Assembly: GCF_014854695.1 (NCBI RefSeq)
Contig: NZ_CP027557.1
Span: 868,001 to 932,000, forward strand
Direction: 5' to 3'
Length of the DNA stretch: 64,000 bases
DNA from: Rhodococcus rhodochrous
GTDB taxonomy: Bacteria; Actinomycetota; Actinomycetes; Mycobacteriales; Mycobacteriaceae
Part shown: positions 40,101-47,415 of the stretch, piece after piece
How positions within the stretch are numbered: position 1 is the first letter of the stretch
Layout of the letters: every line of letters begins with the position of its first letter
The notes under the pieces: generated by a model
What the model was told of the DNA's origin: nothing
Databases searched by the model: none
The model's input: the letters and a program-made list of their open reading frames with translations, nothing else
Program-made: the position numbers and the translations under genes

Positions 40101-41246
40101 ATGTCGGTAATCGACTTCGACCTCTCGCTCGACGAACAGATCGAACAGGGCCTGGCAGCGATCCAGGCGATCGAGGAGGCAGAGCGCCTCGTCCGGGAAG
40201 TTCCCCCGGAGGTGCTGCTCCACGACGGCGAGATGCGCCTGCAGCACGTCGTCGAAGCCGAATACTCCTGCCGCGCCGACCTCGTCGAGGCCGACACCGG
40301 ACAGATCGAATTGAAGCATCCGTTCGATCATCCGACCGGGCAGTGGCTGTTCGACGAGTACGGGCGGATGTTGCGTGGTGAAAAGCGCAACGTCAACATC
40401 ACGATCGAGTACGCCGAGTCCCGGATCGGCGGTCTGCTCGATCACGTCGAGCTCGAGTTGGACGAGGAGACCGGCGACCAGGTCGTCAAAGCGGTGTTCC
40501 AGTCCGACTACGAGCGGCTCAAGTGGTATTCCGTCTGGTCCAACCCCTGGCTCAGCGAACACGTGCAGTTCCCGCGCGTGTTCATCCTCCCCGGTCCGAT
40601 TCCATGGGTGCTGTCGGTGATGCTCGACCTGCAGCTCCAACGCGAGCGTGGGTCGACGTGGGCGATGCCCAACGATCCGATGGACCCGAACCAGCGCACC
40701 GATCTCGACCAGTCGACATGGTCGATGGTCGTCAAACCGATCTCGTTCATGGAATCGATGGCGGCCGGCCACCTGTGGGGGATCGGCGCGTCGCGGTTCA
40801 AGAACTACCACGACGTCGCCAAGGCGATGATGCAGGACGGCGAGATCACCCCGAAAGTCGAGGTGTGGTTCGAGGGCGATCCCGAACCGTGGCCCGGCGC
40901 GAACCTGCGTCACGGCACGCGGGTCGTGTCGTTCGAGGACAACTCGGGTCGCTACACCGGTACCGCGACCGGCGGCACCGTGTGGGACGGCCTGATCCAC
41001 ACCATCACCCAGTTCACGCAGGACTTCATCGACTCGACCGAGTCGCTGGTGATGGACACGACGATCCCGCCGGAGTACTACGAGCCGGGCAACAAGGAAA
41101 CGAACGCGTCGGCTCCGTTCGCGATCTACGAGGACACCGAGGATTCCGGGATCCAGAGTTACCGCCTGCGGAAGACTCCGTCCAAGGGAATCCAGATCGT
41201 CACGGGAGGACACTCGATGCCGGGGGTCGTCTGTGCCCCAGCCTAA
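40101..41246 (+). CDS. Gp37-like baseplate protein, N-terminal part
   Basis: 381 residues from ATG 40101 (GAGGAGG upstream). It matches the Siphovirus ReqiPepy6 Gp37-like family: helical start, then HDGEMRLQHVVEAEYSCRAD, YSVWSNPWLSEHVQFPRVFI and a VTGGHSMPG motif. In that family the chain continues through ATVQMIGDL; here it stops two codons after a VCAPA tail at TAA 41244-41246, inside a strong hairpin. The missing C-terminal part is the next open frame (41296-41823). It is either split, decayed or joined by an unusual translational event. Confidence 0.85.
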   Translation: MSVIDFDLSLDEQIEQGLAAIQAIEEAERLVREVPPEVLLHDGEMRLQHVVEAEYSCRADLVEADTGQIELKHPFDHPTGQWLFDEYGRMLRGEKRNVNITIEYAESRIGGLLDHVELELDEETGDQVVKAVFQSDYERLKWYSVWSNPWLSEHVQFPRVFILPGPIPWVLSVMLDLQLQRERGSTWAMPNDPMDPNQRTDLDQSTWSMVVKPISFMESMAAGHLWGIGASRFKNYHDVAKAMMQDGEITPKVEVWFEGDPEPWPGANLRHGTRVVSFEDNSGRYTGTATGGTVWDGLIHTITQFTQDFIDSTESLVMDTTIPPEYYEPGNKETNASAPFAIYEDTEDSGIQSYRLRKTPSKGIQIVTGGHSMPGVVCAPA

Positions 41247-41265
41247 ATAAGGTTGGGGCACAGAC
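41229..41265. other. 16-bp hairpin inside split baseplate gene
   Basis: GTCTGTGCCCCAGCCT pairs with AGGTTGGGGCACAGAC (15 Watson-Crick pairs and one G-U) around a 5-nt AAATA loop. The TAA of the upstream frame (41244-41246) is at the top of the stem. The TGTGCCCCA/TGGGGCACA core is shared with hairpins at 18876 and 49155. It is followed about 20 bp later by the second half of the gene in the +1 frame. Confidence 0.9.
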
Positions 41266-41295
41266 GATCCTGTCAACGAACTAATTTCGGCGACC

Positions 41296-41823
41296 GTGCA
41301 GATGATCGGGGATCTCACCGCGATGATCCCCGGCGCCCCGCCGGTCGGCGGGGTGGCCGAAGCCATCTTGCGCCCATTCTTCGAAGACACGCTGCTCGCC
41401 TGGATGGTCGCGAGGAGCGCTGCACGAGCGAACAACTCGGGATGGACTCGATACTTCGAGTACTTCCAGGAAGGTGCCGGCAAGGCCTACACCATCAGTG
41501 CCCTGATGGTGCTACGCGCCGGGTTCTGGGCGACGCGTTCGTTTGCCGCGCACGAATTTTCGGTGCGCGACGCGGCACCGTACCTCGTCGGGCAGAAAGG
41601 CCACCTGTGGCTCGGCAAACGCGGTGGATACACCATCCGCGGCGACCGCTCGTACCGGATCTACATGGACCGCGTGTCCAAGGTGTCCCTGTCCTGGTCT
41701 CGCGAAGAGGCCGTCGGATGGACCCTCACCTTCGGCGACGACCGGGCTCTGCAGGACCCCGTCGCCCGCGCATGGGAACAGATCGAAGCGTTCGTTTCGA
41801 GCCTGCAACAAGTCGGATTCTGA
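41296..41823 (+). CDS. Gp37-like baseplate protein, C-terminal part
   Basis: 175 residues from GTG 41296, with the frame open from 41251. The sequence VQMIGDLTAMIPGAPPVGGV, WTRYFEYFQEGAGKAYTISA and LMVLRAGFWATRSFAAHEF is the conserved C-terminal part of the same Gp37-like family as the preceding gene. No Shine-Dalgarno precedes the GTG, so independent initiation is doubtful. The well-kept sequence argues that it is still translated or was only recently split. Confidence 0.8.
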   Translation: MQMIGDLTAMIPGAPPVGGVAEAILRPFFEDTLLAWMVARSAARANNSGWTRYFEYFQEGAGKAYTISALMVLRAGFWATRSFAAHEFSVRDAAPYLVGQKGHLWLGKRGGYTIRGDRSYRIYMDRVSKVSLSWSREEAVGWTLTFGDDRALQDPVARAWEQIEAFVSSLQQVGF

Positions 41824-41839
41824 CAAGGAGAACATTCGC

Positions 41840-42493
41840 ATGTCCAAGCCGTCGACCACTGCAACCAAGCAGGCCCGGCAGATGAAGACCTTCACCGACA
41901 CGCTCGGCAAGATCGGCGGCAAGACATTCGACCAGTGGCCGGCGTGGGAAGGCAAAGGCCTACCCACCCGCGAAAACTGCGACCTGACGAATCCACGGCA
42001 GGCGCTGCTCTGGACGTTCACGGCCATGCCGGGCGTCCAGGGCGCGCCGCTGCCACTGCCCACCGAGTACTGGGAAATGGTGTCGTGGCGGCAGTGGATG
42101 CTCGGCATCCGGCCCGTACGCAAACCGAAGCTCAAATACCAAGCGCCGCGGCACATGACGGCCGACCGCTTCACCGCAGCCGGCCGCTGGGTGGACCCGT
42201 CCACCCCGGACCTTCCCCGAGCAACGATGAAAGACCTCGTCTCCCAGCTCGGGCAAACCGACAAGGCCGACCTCAAAAAGACCCTCCTCGAGGAGTTCGG
42301 ACTAGACGGCACACCGAAGGCCGAAGCCCCGGACGGATACCTGCAGGTGTCCGACCTCGCGCGTCGTCTCGAGGTCGACATCGACCAGCTCGTCGGCGTC
42401 CTCGACTCCTTCGGCATGAAAGTCGAGCCCGCCTCCTATGTGGGGCAGGGCGTCGCTGACCGCATCATCAACCATCTCGGACTCGACGACTGA
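41840..42493 (+). CDS. Minor tail protein (actinophage Gp29/DUF2744-like)
   Basis: 217 residues from ATG 41840 with AAGGAG upstream. N-terminal PSTTATKQARQMKTFTDTLG and a Trp-rich middle (YWEMVSWRQWMLGIRPVRKP) fit the actinophage minor-tail family after Gp37-like proteins. The C-terminal YLQVSDLARRLEVDIDQLVG resembles a small helical wHTH-like module. Confidence 0.65.
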   Translation: MSKPSTTATKQARQMKTFTDTLGKIGGKTFDQWPAWEGKGLPTRENCDLTNPRQALLWTFTAMPGVQGAPLPLPTEYWEMVSWRQWMLGIRPVRKPKLKYQAPRHMTADRFTAAGRWVDPSTPDLPRATMKDLVSQLGQTDKADLKKTLLEEFGLDGTPKAEAPDGYLQVSDLARRLEVDIDQLVGVLDSFGMKVEPASYVGQGVADRIINHLGLDD

Positions 42494-42529
42494 GGCCTTG
42501 CGGCACCTCGTCGAGGAGAGGACATACAC

Positions 42530-43636
42530 ATGCGTACCTTCTCCCGCGCCCAGGTCGACGCGACCCGGAAATACATCTGGTCGAAAGACTGGCTGCCGTA
42601 CCACTACGGCGGCAGCGGCAACCCCGGCGGTGACTGCTCGTGGTTCGTCTTCGCGGTCGCCGCGCACATCCAGGGCATGAAGGCCAACCGTCGCTACGGC
42701 TCGACGGAGAACTGCAACCGGCCGGATGTCTACGGTGCCGTCGCGACCGGTGATGCCGCTCCGCTCGGCTTGATCCATGCCCGTAGCAAGGCCGAAGTGC
42801 CGGCCGACGCGCTGCTCAAGCTCGGCTTCAAGCACGGCGGCGGTGGACGTGACTCGCACACCTCGGGCACGTTCGATGGGCTGAACTTCGAATCGCGCGG
42901 CATGTACCGCAACCGGTCCGGTCATGTCGTGGCCGACACCGCCCGTGCGTGGAACGACCCGCTGTATCACGACTTCTGGTACCTGCCCGCCCGTGTCGGC
43001 GTCGCCGACCCGGACGACTTCCCGTTGCCCGCCGGCTGGTACTACGGGCCGCGGTCCGGGCCCGAGGAATCCGTCTCGGGTGAGGCCGGTGAACCGGCCT
43101 ATCAGATCGACGGCATCAAACACCTCCAGGCCAAGCTCGGTCTGCCGCAGACCGGCCGCTGGATCGACGCCAAGGCCGCGATCGTCGCGCTGCAGAAGAC
43201 CGACCCGTCGCTGCTGCCGGACGGCACCGTCGGCCCGAAGACCTGGGCGCTGATCATGCGCCAAGGCGCACCCACCCCCGCACCCGCACCTGTCCCCGGA
43301 GGAACCGTGCCCGAGCTCACCTACGAACAGCACGCCGCCCTGCAGTGGGGTCAGCCGCACGAGGTCCGGCAGATCTCCGACGCGGGCCGTGAGTACGTCC
43401 ACGTCAAGGACGGCGAGATGTGGGGCCGCGCCGGTCTCGCCGACGTCTGGAACGAGGTCGTCTACGACGGGTTCCTCTCCCACGTCGACGGCGACGACCG
43501 TCGCGGCTCGCTCGTGTTCTGGGCCCTCGAGGCCCACCGCGAGTCCGTCGAAACGAGGCGGCTTGTCGAGTCCCTGCAGGCCCGTTTCGCGTCCGGGGAT
43601 ACCAGCCAGCAGCCCATCACCCCTCTGGAGGACTGA
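42530..43636 (+). CDS. lysA: Endolysin (cysteine peptidase plus PG-binding domain)
   Basis: 368 residues from ATG 42530 (GAGGAGAGG upstream). The N-terminal catalytic domain (about 1-150) has GGSGNPGGDCSWFVFAVAAH, with a nucleophile-like Cys, and HTSGTFDGLNFES, resembling NlpC/P60-type lysin domains of actinophages. A PG_binding_1 domain follows (IDGIKHLQAKLGLPQTGRWI, DGTVGPKTWALI), then a Pro/Ala linker and a C-terminal helical module. It degrades peptidoglycan at lysis. Followed 3 bp later by the holin gene. Confidence 0.88.
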   Translation: MRTFSRAQVDATRKYIWSKDWLPYHYGGSGNPGGDCSWFVFAVAAHIQGMKANRRYGSTENCNRPDVYGAVATGDAAPLGLIHARSKAEVPADALLKLGFKHGGGGRDSHTSGTFDGLNFESRGMYRNRSGHVVADTARAWNDPLYHDFWYLPARVGVADPDDFPLPAGWYYGPRSGPEESVSGEAGEPAYQIDGIKHLQAKLGLPQTGRWIDAKAAIVALQKTDPSLLPDGTVGPKTWALIMRQGAPTPAPAPVPGGTVPELTYEQHAALQWGQPHEVRQISDAGREYVHVKDGEMWGRAGLADVWNEVVYDGFLSHVDGDDRRGSLVFWALEAHRESVETRRLVESLQARFASGDTSQQPITPLED

Positions 43637-43639
43637 ACC

Positions 43640-44110
43640 ATGTCTGTTCTCGACCGCATCCGTTCCGCCGTCCCTGCCGAAGCCCGCGAACGTCTGTACG
43701 TGATCGCCGCGGCTGCCGTGACGATGCTCGCCTCGTGGGGCGTCGTCGACGCTGCCGCCGTGCCCGCCTGGGTCGCGCTCGTCGCCGCGGTGATCACCCT
43801 CGGATTCGCGATCCTGCATTCGACGTCGACGGTGCGCACTGCCCTGTACTCGCTGTTGCTCGCCGTCCAGGGCGTTGCGCAGCTGTACGGCATCCTCACC
43901 GAGACCCAGTGGGCGTCGATCGGTGGCTTCGTTGCCGCGGTCCTCGGCATCACCGTTGCAGCAGCGAAGACCCCGACCCCGATCACCGCTGACGGCATTA
44001 CCGCAGCAATCGGAACGGGAGTCGACAGCGGCCTCACCACCGAGACCACCGAAACCATCGATCTCGACTACGACGACGGGGCACCGTCGCCCGGCGGCGC
44101 GGCCAACTGA
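43640..44110 (+). CDS. Holin (multi-TM)
   Basis: 156 residues. Hydrophobic segments at about 21-40, 42-62, 66-85 and 91-110, then an acidic Thr-rich tail (TTETTETIDLDYDDGAPSPG). Size, topology and position after the endolysin identify a holin of actinophage type, forming membrane lesions to release the lysin. Confidence 0.8.
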   Translation: MSVLDRIRSAVPAEARERLYVIAAAAVTMLASWGVVDAAAVPAWVALVAAVITLGFAILHSTSTVRTALYSLLLAVQGVAQLYGILTETQWASIGGFVAAVLGITVAAAKTPTPITADGITAAIGTGVDSGLTTETTETIDLDYDDGAPSPGGAAN

Positions 44111-44134
44111 CCCGACCACCCGGAAGGGCAGGAC

Positions 44135-44551
44135 ATGGTCCGCAGAATCGCTCTTGCCGCGCTCGGAGTGTCCTCGATCGTCCGAGGAGCGTCGTACCTC
44201 GGACCGCACTCTCCGAATTCGGCACCCCCGCAGCTGGCGTTCGTCGACCAGGCGATCCCGCTGTCGGGGTACGCGATCGGATGGACCGCGACGGGAGTGT
44301 TCGCTCTCGTCGCGGTCCTGTTCCGCCACCTCCAAACGGCAGTCCTGTCGTTCGCAATCTTCTTCAACCTGCTCTGGGCGCTCAGCTTCGCGCTGTCGTG
44401 GGTCGTCCTCGGAGTCCCACGGGCATACATATCAGCGACCTCGTATCTGGTGATCGCCATTCTCGCGCTCTGCGTAGGGGTCCTTTACGAGAGGGTGACG
44501 CTCCCTGACCCACCCGAGGGGGGTGCATGTCGGCAACCCAAGGGTTCCTGA
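44135..44551 (+). CDS. Lysis-region membrane protein (138 aa)
   Basis: About four TM segments (from SGYAIGWTATGVFALVAVLF, LSFAIFFNLLWALSFALSWV and LVIAILALCVGVLYERV). Similar small membrane genes follow holins in many actinophages and may be second holins or regulators. Overlaps the next gene by 25 bp. Confidence 0.7.
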   Translation: MVRRIALAALGVSSIVRGASYLGPHSPNSAPPQLAFVDQAIPLSGYAIGWTATGVFALVAVLFRHLQTAVLSFAIFFNLLWALSFALSWVVLGVPRAYISATSYLVIAILALCVGVLYERVTLPDPPEGGACRQPKGS

Positions 44552-44871
44552 TCGGCCTCGGTGGTCCGATCCTCGCGGCGGTCGTCGCGTGGATCGGGCA
44601 CCTGTGGATGCGCAGATCGAATCGGGAAAGCAACACCACGGCCGACTGGGCGGCCTACGCAGAAGCCAACTCGCGCGACATGGCGGCACTGCGCACCGAG
44701 ATCAGCAGACTCAACGAGCGCGTCGACGAACTCGACAGACGACTGCGGCACGAGCAACGAATCAGCAGGGCCGCAATCAGCTTCATCCGCGTCCTGCTGC
44801 GTTGGATCGATGAGCACGTCCCGGGGCACGCCCCGCCGGCGGCCCCCGACATTCTCAGGGAGGAACTGTGA
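44527..44871 (+). CDS. TM plus coiled-coil protein (114 aa)
   Basis: One N-terminal TM (FLIGLGGPILAAVVAWIGHL) then a heptad-like charged helix (MAALRTEISRLNERVDELDR). Resembles DUF2746-type phage proteins next to holins, which may act as lysis regulators or spanin-like factors. Overlaps the tail gene start by GTGA. Confidence 0.65.
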   Translation: MSATQGFLIGLGGPILAAVVAWIGHLWMRRSNRESNTTADWAAYAEANSRDMAALRTEISRLNERVDELDRRLRHEQRISRAAISFIRVLLRWIDEHVPGHAPPAAPDILREEL

Positions 44872-45599
44872 CCGCACCTGACGGCGGAATCCCCGAAGGA
44901 TCGCTGCTGCCCGGCCTGTTCCGGGCGATGCAGCTGCAAACCGAAGATGAAGCCCTTGCCGGCGCAACCGGCGGGGCCCTCGGCGGATTCCAGGAAGCCC
45001 AGGAGTCCTACTGGGCGTTCGAATCCGAACTCGCCGACACCGCCGAGGAAACCCGCGACGAGCAACTCGACCTGAACGAACGAATGGATCTGCTCGAGGG
45101 CGTCAACGGGTACTGCATGACGTTCATGTCGAAGAACTGGCTGATTCCGTCCCAACGGAAAGTCGTTCTGCCGTTCGACACCCAGCTCGGCCCGAACGTC
45201 GGCGCCTCTCCGTTCGAGGGTGGGATCCGTCTCGACACGAAGGGACTGTGGCGCACCGACTTTCTGATCGGCTGGGAAAAGTCCCCGCCGGGCAATCCGT
45301 GGTCGGCCGGTATCTACCTCGAGGTGTACAACCATGTCGCCGATACCTCGTACTCCGAGTCGCTGTTCGCGATCGTCGTGACCCCGGCCGGCCACGAGAC
45401 GGTCGCGTTCTCGAAGACCTTCGTGATCCCCGCCGACGACACCTACATGGTGCGGGCCCATGCCTGGCAGGGCACCACGACCCAGCGCCGCGTCTTCGGT
45501 GGCACGACCTGGTCTGCACTGTCGGTGAACAAGTGGTCCAACAACACCGACCACAACATCGACATCCCGGAGGCACCCGACGGAGGAATGTTGTCATGA
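44868..45599 (+). CDS. Tail/receptor-binding protein, paralog A
   Basis: 243 residues from GTG 44868. N-terminal PDGGIPEGSLLPGLFRAMQL then a helical coil, and a C-terminal beta domain starting near residue 90 (VVLPFDTQLGPNVGASPFEG). The same order of motifs occurs in the next gene. Position after lysis genes and the helix-then-beta layout fit minor tail or receptor-binding proteins. Confidence 0.7.
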   Translation: MTAPDGGIPEGSLLPGLFRAMQLQTEDEALAGATGGALGGFQEAQESYWAFESELADTAEETRDEQLDLNERMDLLEGVNGYCMTFMSKNWLIPSQRKVVLPFDTQLGPNVGASPFEGGIRLDTKGLWRTDFLIGWEKSPPGNPWSAGIYLEVYNHVADTSYSESLFAIVVTPAGHETVAFSKTFVIPADDTYMVRAHAWQGTTTQRRVFGGTTWSALSVNKWSNNTDHNIDIPEAPDGGMLS

Positions 45600-46474
45600 C
45601 GTCACCGGACGGTGCGATTCCGGATGGATCACTCGCCCCCGGGTTGTTCGCGGCGGCACAAGCCCAGACCGAGGACGACGCCAAAGCCCAGATGACGGCA
45701 CAGCCCGTTGGTTCGTTCGTCAACGCGCAGGACATCTGGAAGGCCGCCTGCCAGCGCCAACGCATGCTCCTTGCTGAGCTCAAGGACGGGCAACTGGCGC
45801 TGCGTCACCGGATCGATCTGCTCAACGAGGTCTCCGCGTACGGATCCGCGGTGATGTCCCACACCTGGAATATTCCGTACTCGAAGTGGTGTGTGCTGCC
45901 GTTCGATACCCAACTCGGACCAGCGAAAGGGCTTGCGGTGTCGAGGAACGGCCCCGAGACCGGGTTCCTCACGTTGAAGAAAGGCGGGCTGTGGCGGGTG
46001 GACGCGTTGTTCGCGGTCACCGGCTACTCCATCGGCCTGAACTTTTACCTCAATCCGAACGGCGTGCCGGTGTTCTACAACACCTACTCGCCGATCTTTC
46101 CGCGATTCCTGATCGAGGTCGTCGACTCGTCCGGTGCGCTGATCACCGCCGGAGAACACCACCTGGTGTCGGATCTCGCACTGCACCAGAGCGGTCTACT
46201 GGGATACACGAACGCCTCGAGGTCCGGTGCGTTCTCCAAGACGTTCGTGCTCCCCGAGATGCCACCGGAAGACGAACCCGGCGCGGAGGAGTACTGGGTC
46301 GATGTCCGTCTCGCGGTCCGCTACGAGCCGATCTACCAGGGCGTCATCTCGGACACCTTCTGCCAGGTCCTCGGCGGCACGCAGTGGTGTTCGCTGAGCG
46401 CGACCCGCTGGTCCCGCGATTCGACCCATATCAACCACGCCGACACCGTCCCCGACGGCGGCGTACTCGGATAG
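45596..46474 (+). CDS. Tail/receptor-binding protein, paralog B
   Basis: 292 residues from ATG 45596, overlapping gene A by ATGA. It begins PDGAIPDGSLAPGLFAAAQA and shares QTEDxA, CVLPFDTQLGP and GGTxWxxLSxxxWS motifs with gene A, so the two arose by tandem duplication. The C-terminal beta domain is longer and divergent, as expected for host-recognition domains. Confidence 0.7.
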   Translation: MTSPDGAIPDGSLAPGLFAAAQAQTEDDAKAQMTAQPVGSFVNAQDIWKAACQRQRMLLAELKDGQLALRHRIDLLNEVSAYGSAVMSHTWNIPYSKWCVLPFDTQLGPAKGLAVSRNGPETGFLTLKKGGLWRVDALFAVTGYSIGLNFYLNPNGVPVFYNTYSPIFPRFLIEVVDSSGALITAGEHHLVSDLALHQSGLLGYTNASRSGAFSKTFVLPEMPPEDEPGAEEYWVDVRLAVRYEPIYQGVISDTFCQVLGGTQWCSLSATRWSRDSTHINHADTVPDGGVLG

Positions 46475-46481
46475 GAGCACG

Positions 46482-46541
46482 ATGTTCACCTTCCTCTGGT
46501 TCCTGTTGTGGCAACTGCTGATCGGGTCGGTGATTGCATGA
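46482..46541 (+). CDS. 19-residue TM microprotein
   Basis: ATG 46482 has TAGGAGCAC upstream, and the stop overlaps the next ATG (46538). The peptide MFTFLWFLLWQLLIGSVIA is a single hydrophobic helix. Good initiation context and ATGA coupling support real translation; it may mainly couple the next gene. Confidence 0.5.
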   Translation: MFTFLWFLLWQLLIGSVIA

Positions 46542-46954
46542 CCGTCCTGACCGCCAACGTTCGGGACATCGCCGGGGTCGACGACCGCACGATCTTCACG
46601 TTCGAGATCCCGACAGTGCGTGGTAGCACCGACGGCGGTGTCGTCACCGTGCGCCAGTGCCGCTACGTTGCCAGCGATGGTGTCCTGACCACCGACGACC
46701 TCGAACCCGGACCCGCGGTCCTACGAATGTCATCCGGACTTCCCGCCGAATACCGGATCACCATCCCCCACTCGGCTGAACCCGTGCAGCTGTGGCCGCT
46801 GATCGACGCGGCCACGCCGCCAGACGAGTCGGTCCTGTGGGGCACCGGTTACGTCCGCGACGCCGGTGGTGTCGCACGAGTCCGCGCGGTACCGGCCGCA
46901 GACTATCCGGGTCTGGCGAAGGACCCGGCCACCTACTACATCCTCTTCGAGTGA
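46538..46954 (+). CDS. Minor tail protein (138 aa)
   Basis: ATG 46538. Beta-rich (TVLTANVRDIAGVDDRTIFT, VVTVRQCRYVASDGVLTTDD) with ATYYILFE at the end, resembling small tail-tip proteins that precede tail fibres in actinophages. No enzymatic motif. Confidence 0.6.
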   Translation: MTVLTANVRDIAGVDDRTIFTFEIPTVRGSTDGGVVTVRQCRYVASDGVLTTDDLEPGPAVLRMSSGLPAEYRITIPHSAEPVQLWPLIDAATPPDESVLWGTGYVRDAGGVARVRAVPAADYPGLAKDPATYYILFE

Positions 46955-46967
46955 AAGGCCTTCGACC

Positions 46968-47399
46968 ATGGCACACACCGCAAAGCTGTTCGGGTTGGTG
47001 TTCAAGTCCCTCGCGAACAAGGAAATCGACTTCGATTCCGACACGTTGAAGGTGATGCTCTGCACCAGCGCATACACCCCCAACCAGGACACCCACCAGT
47101 ACAAGTCCAGCGTGACCAATGAGGTCACCGGCGCGGGCTACACAGCGGGCGGGGCAGAACTCGACAACGTCACCGTCACATACGATCCGGCACTCAACGC
47201 GCTCGTTCTGGACGCCGACGATGTCACATGGCCGTCGTCCACGCTGACTGCTCGGCACGCTGTTGTCTACGACGACACCCCGGCCACGAACAAGCCTCTG
47301 ATCGGGTACATCACCTTCGAGGGCGATATCTCGTCCACCAGCGCACCGTTCCAGATCGTCTGGAACGCGTCCGGCATCGCCCGGTTCACCGCAGCCTGA
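46968..47399 (+). CDS. Minor tail protein (143 aa)
   Basis: ATG 46968. Starts AKLFGLVFKSLANKEIDFDS and contains LKVMLCTSAYTPNQDTHQYK, a pattern found in a family of small phage tail proteins near tail fibres. Predicted beta sandwich. Just upstream of the large tail gene. Confidence 0.65.
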   Translation: MAHTAKLFGLVFKSLANKEIDFDSDTLKVMLCTSAYTPNQDTHQYKSSVTNEVTGAGYTAGGAELDNVTVTYDPALNALVLDADDVTWPSSTLTARHAVVYDDTPATNKPLIGYITFEGDISSTSAPFQIVWNASGIARFTAA

Positions 47400-47415
47400 C
47401 CCGAGGGGAGGCCCG

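Noticed and set aside
41229-41286. Self-splicing intron in the baseplate gene
   Set aside because: The insert is only about 55 nt, far too short for a group I or II intron core.
40041-41483. 480-codon minus-strand frame spanning the split baseplate gene
   Set aside because: Shadow composition; it crosses the hairpin without any recognised domain, so it does not explain the split.
42302-44335. 677-codon minus-strand frame opposite endolysin and holin
   Set aside because: Composition shadow; plus-strand genes have recognisable domains and ribosome sites.
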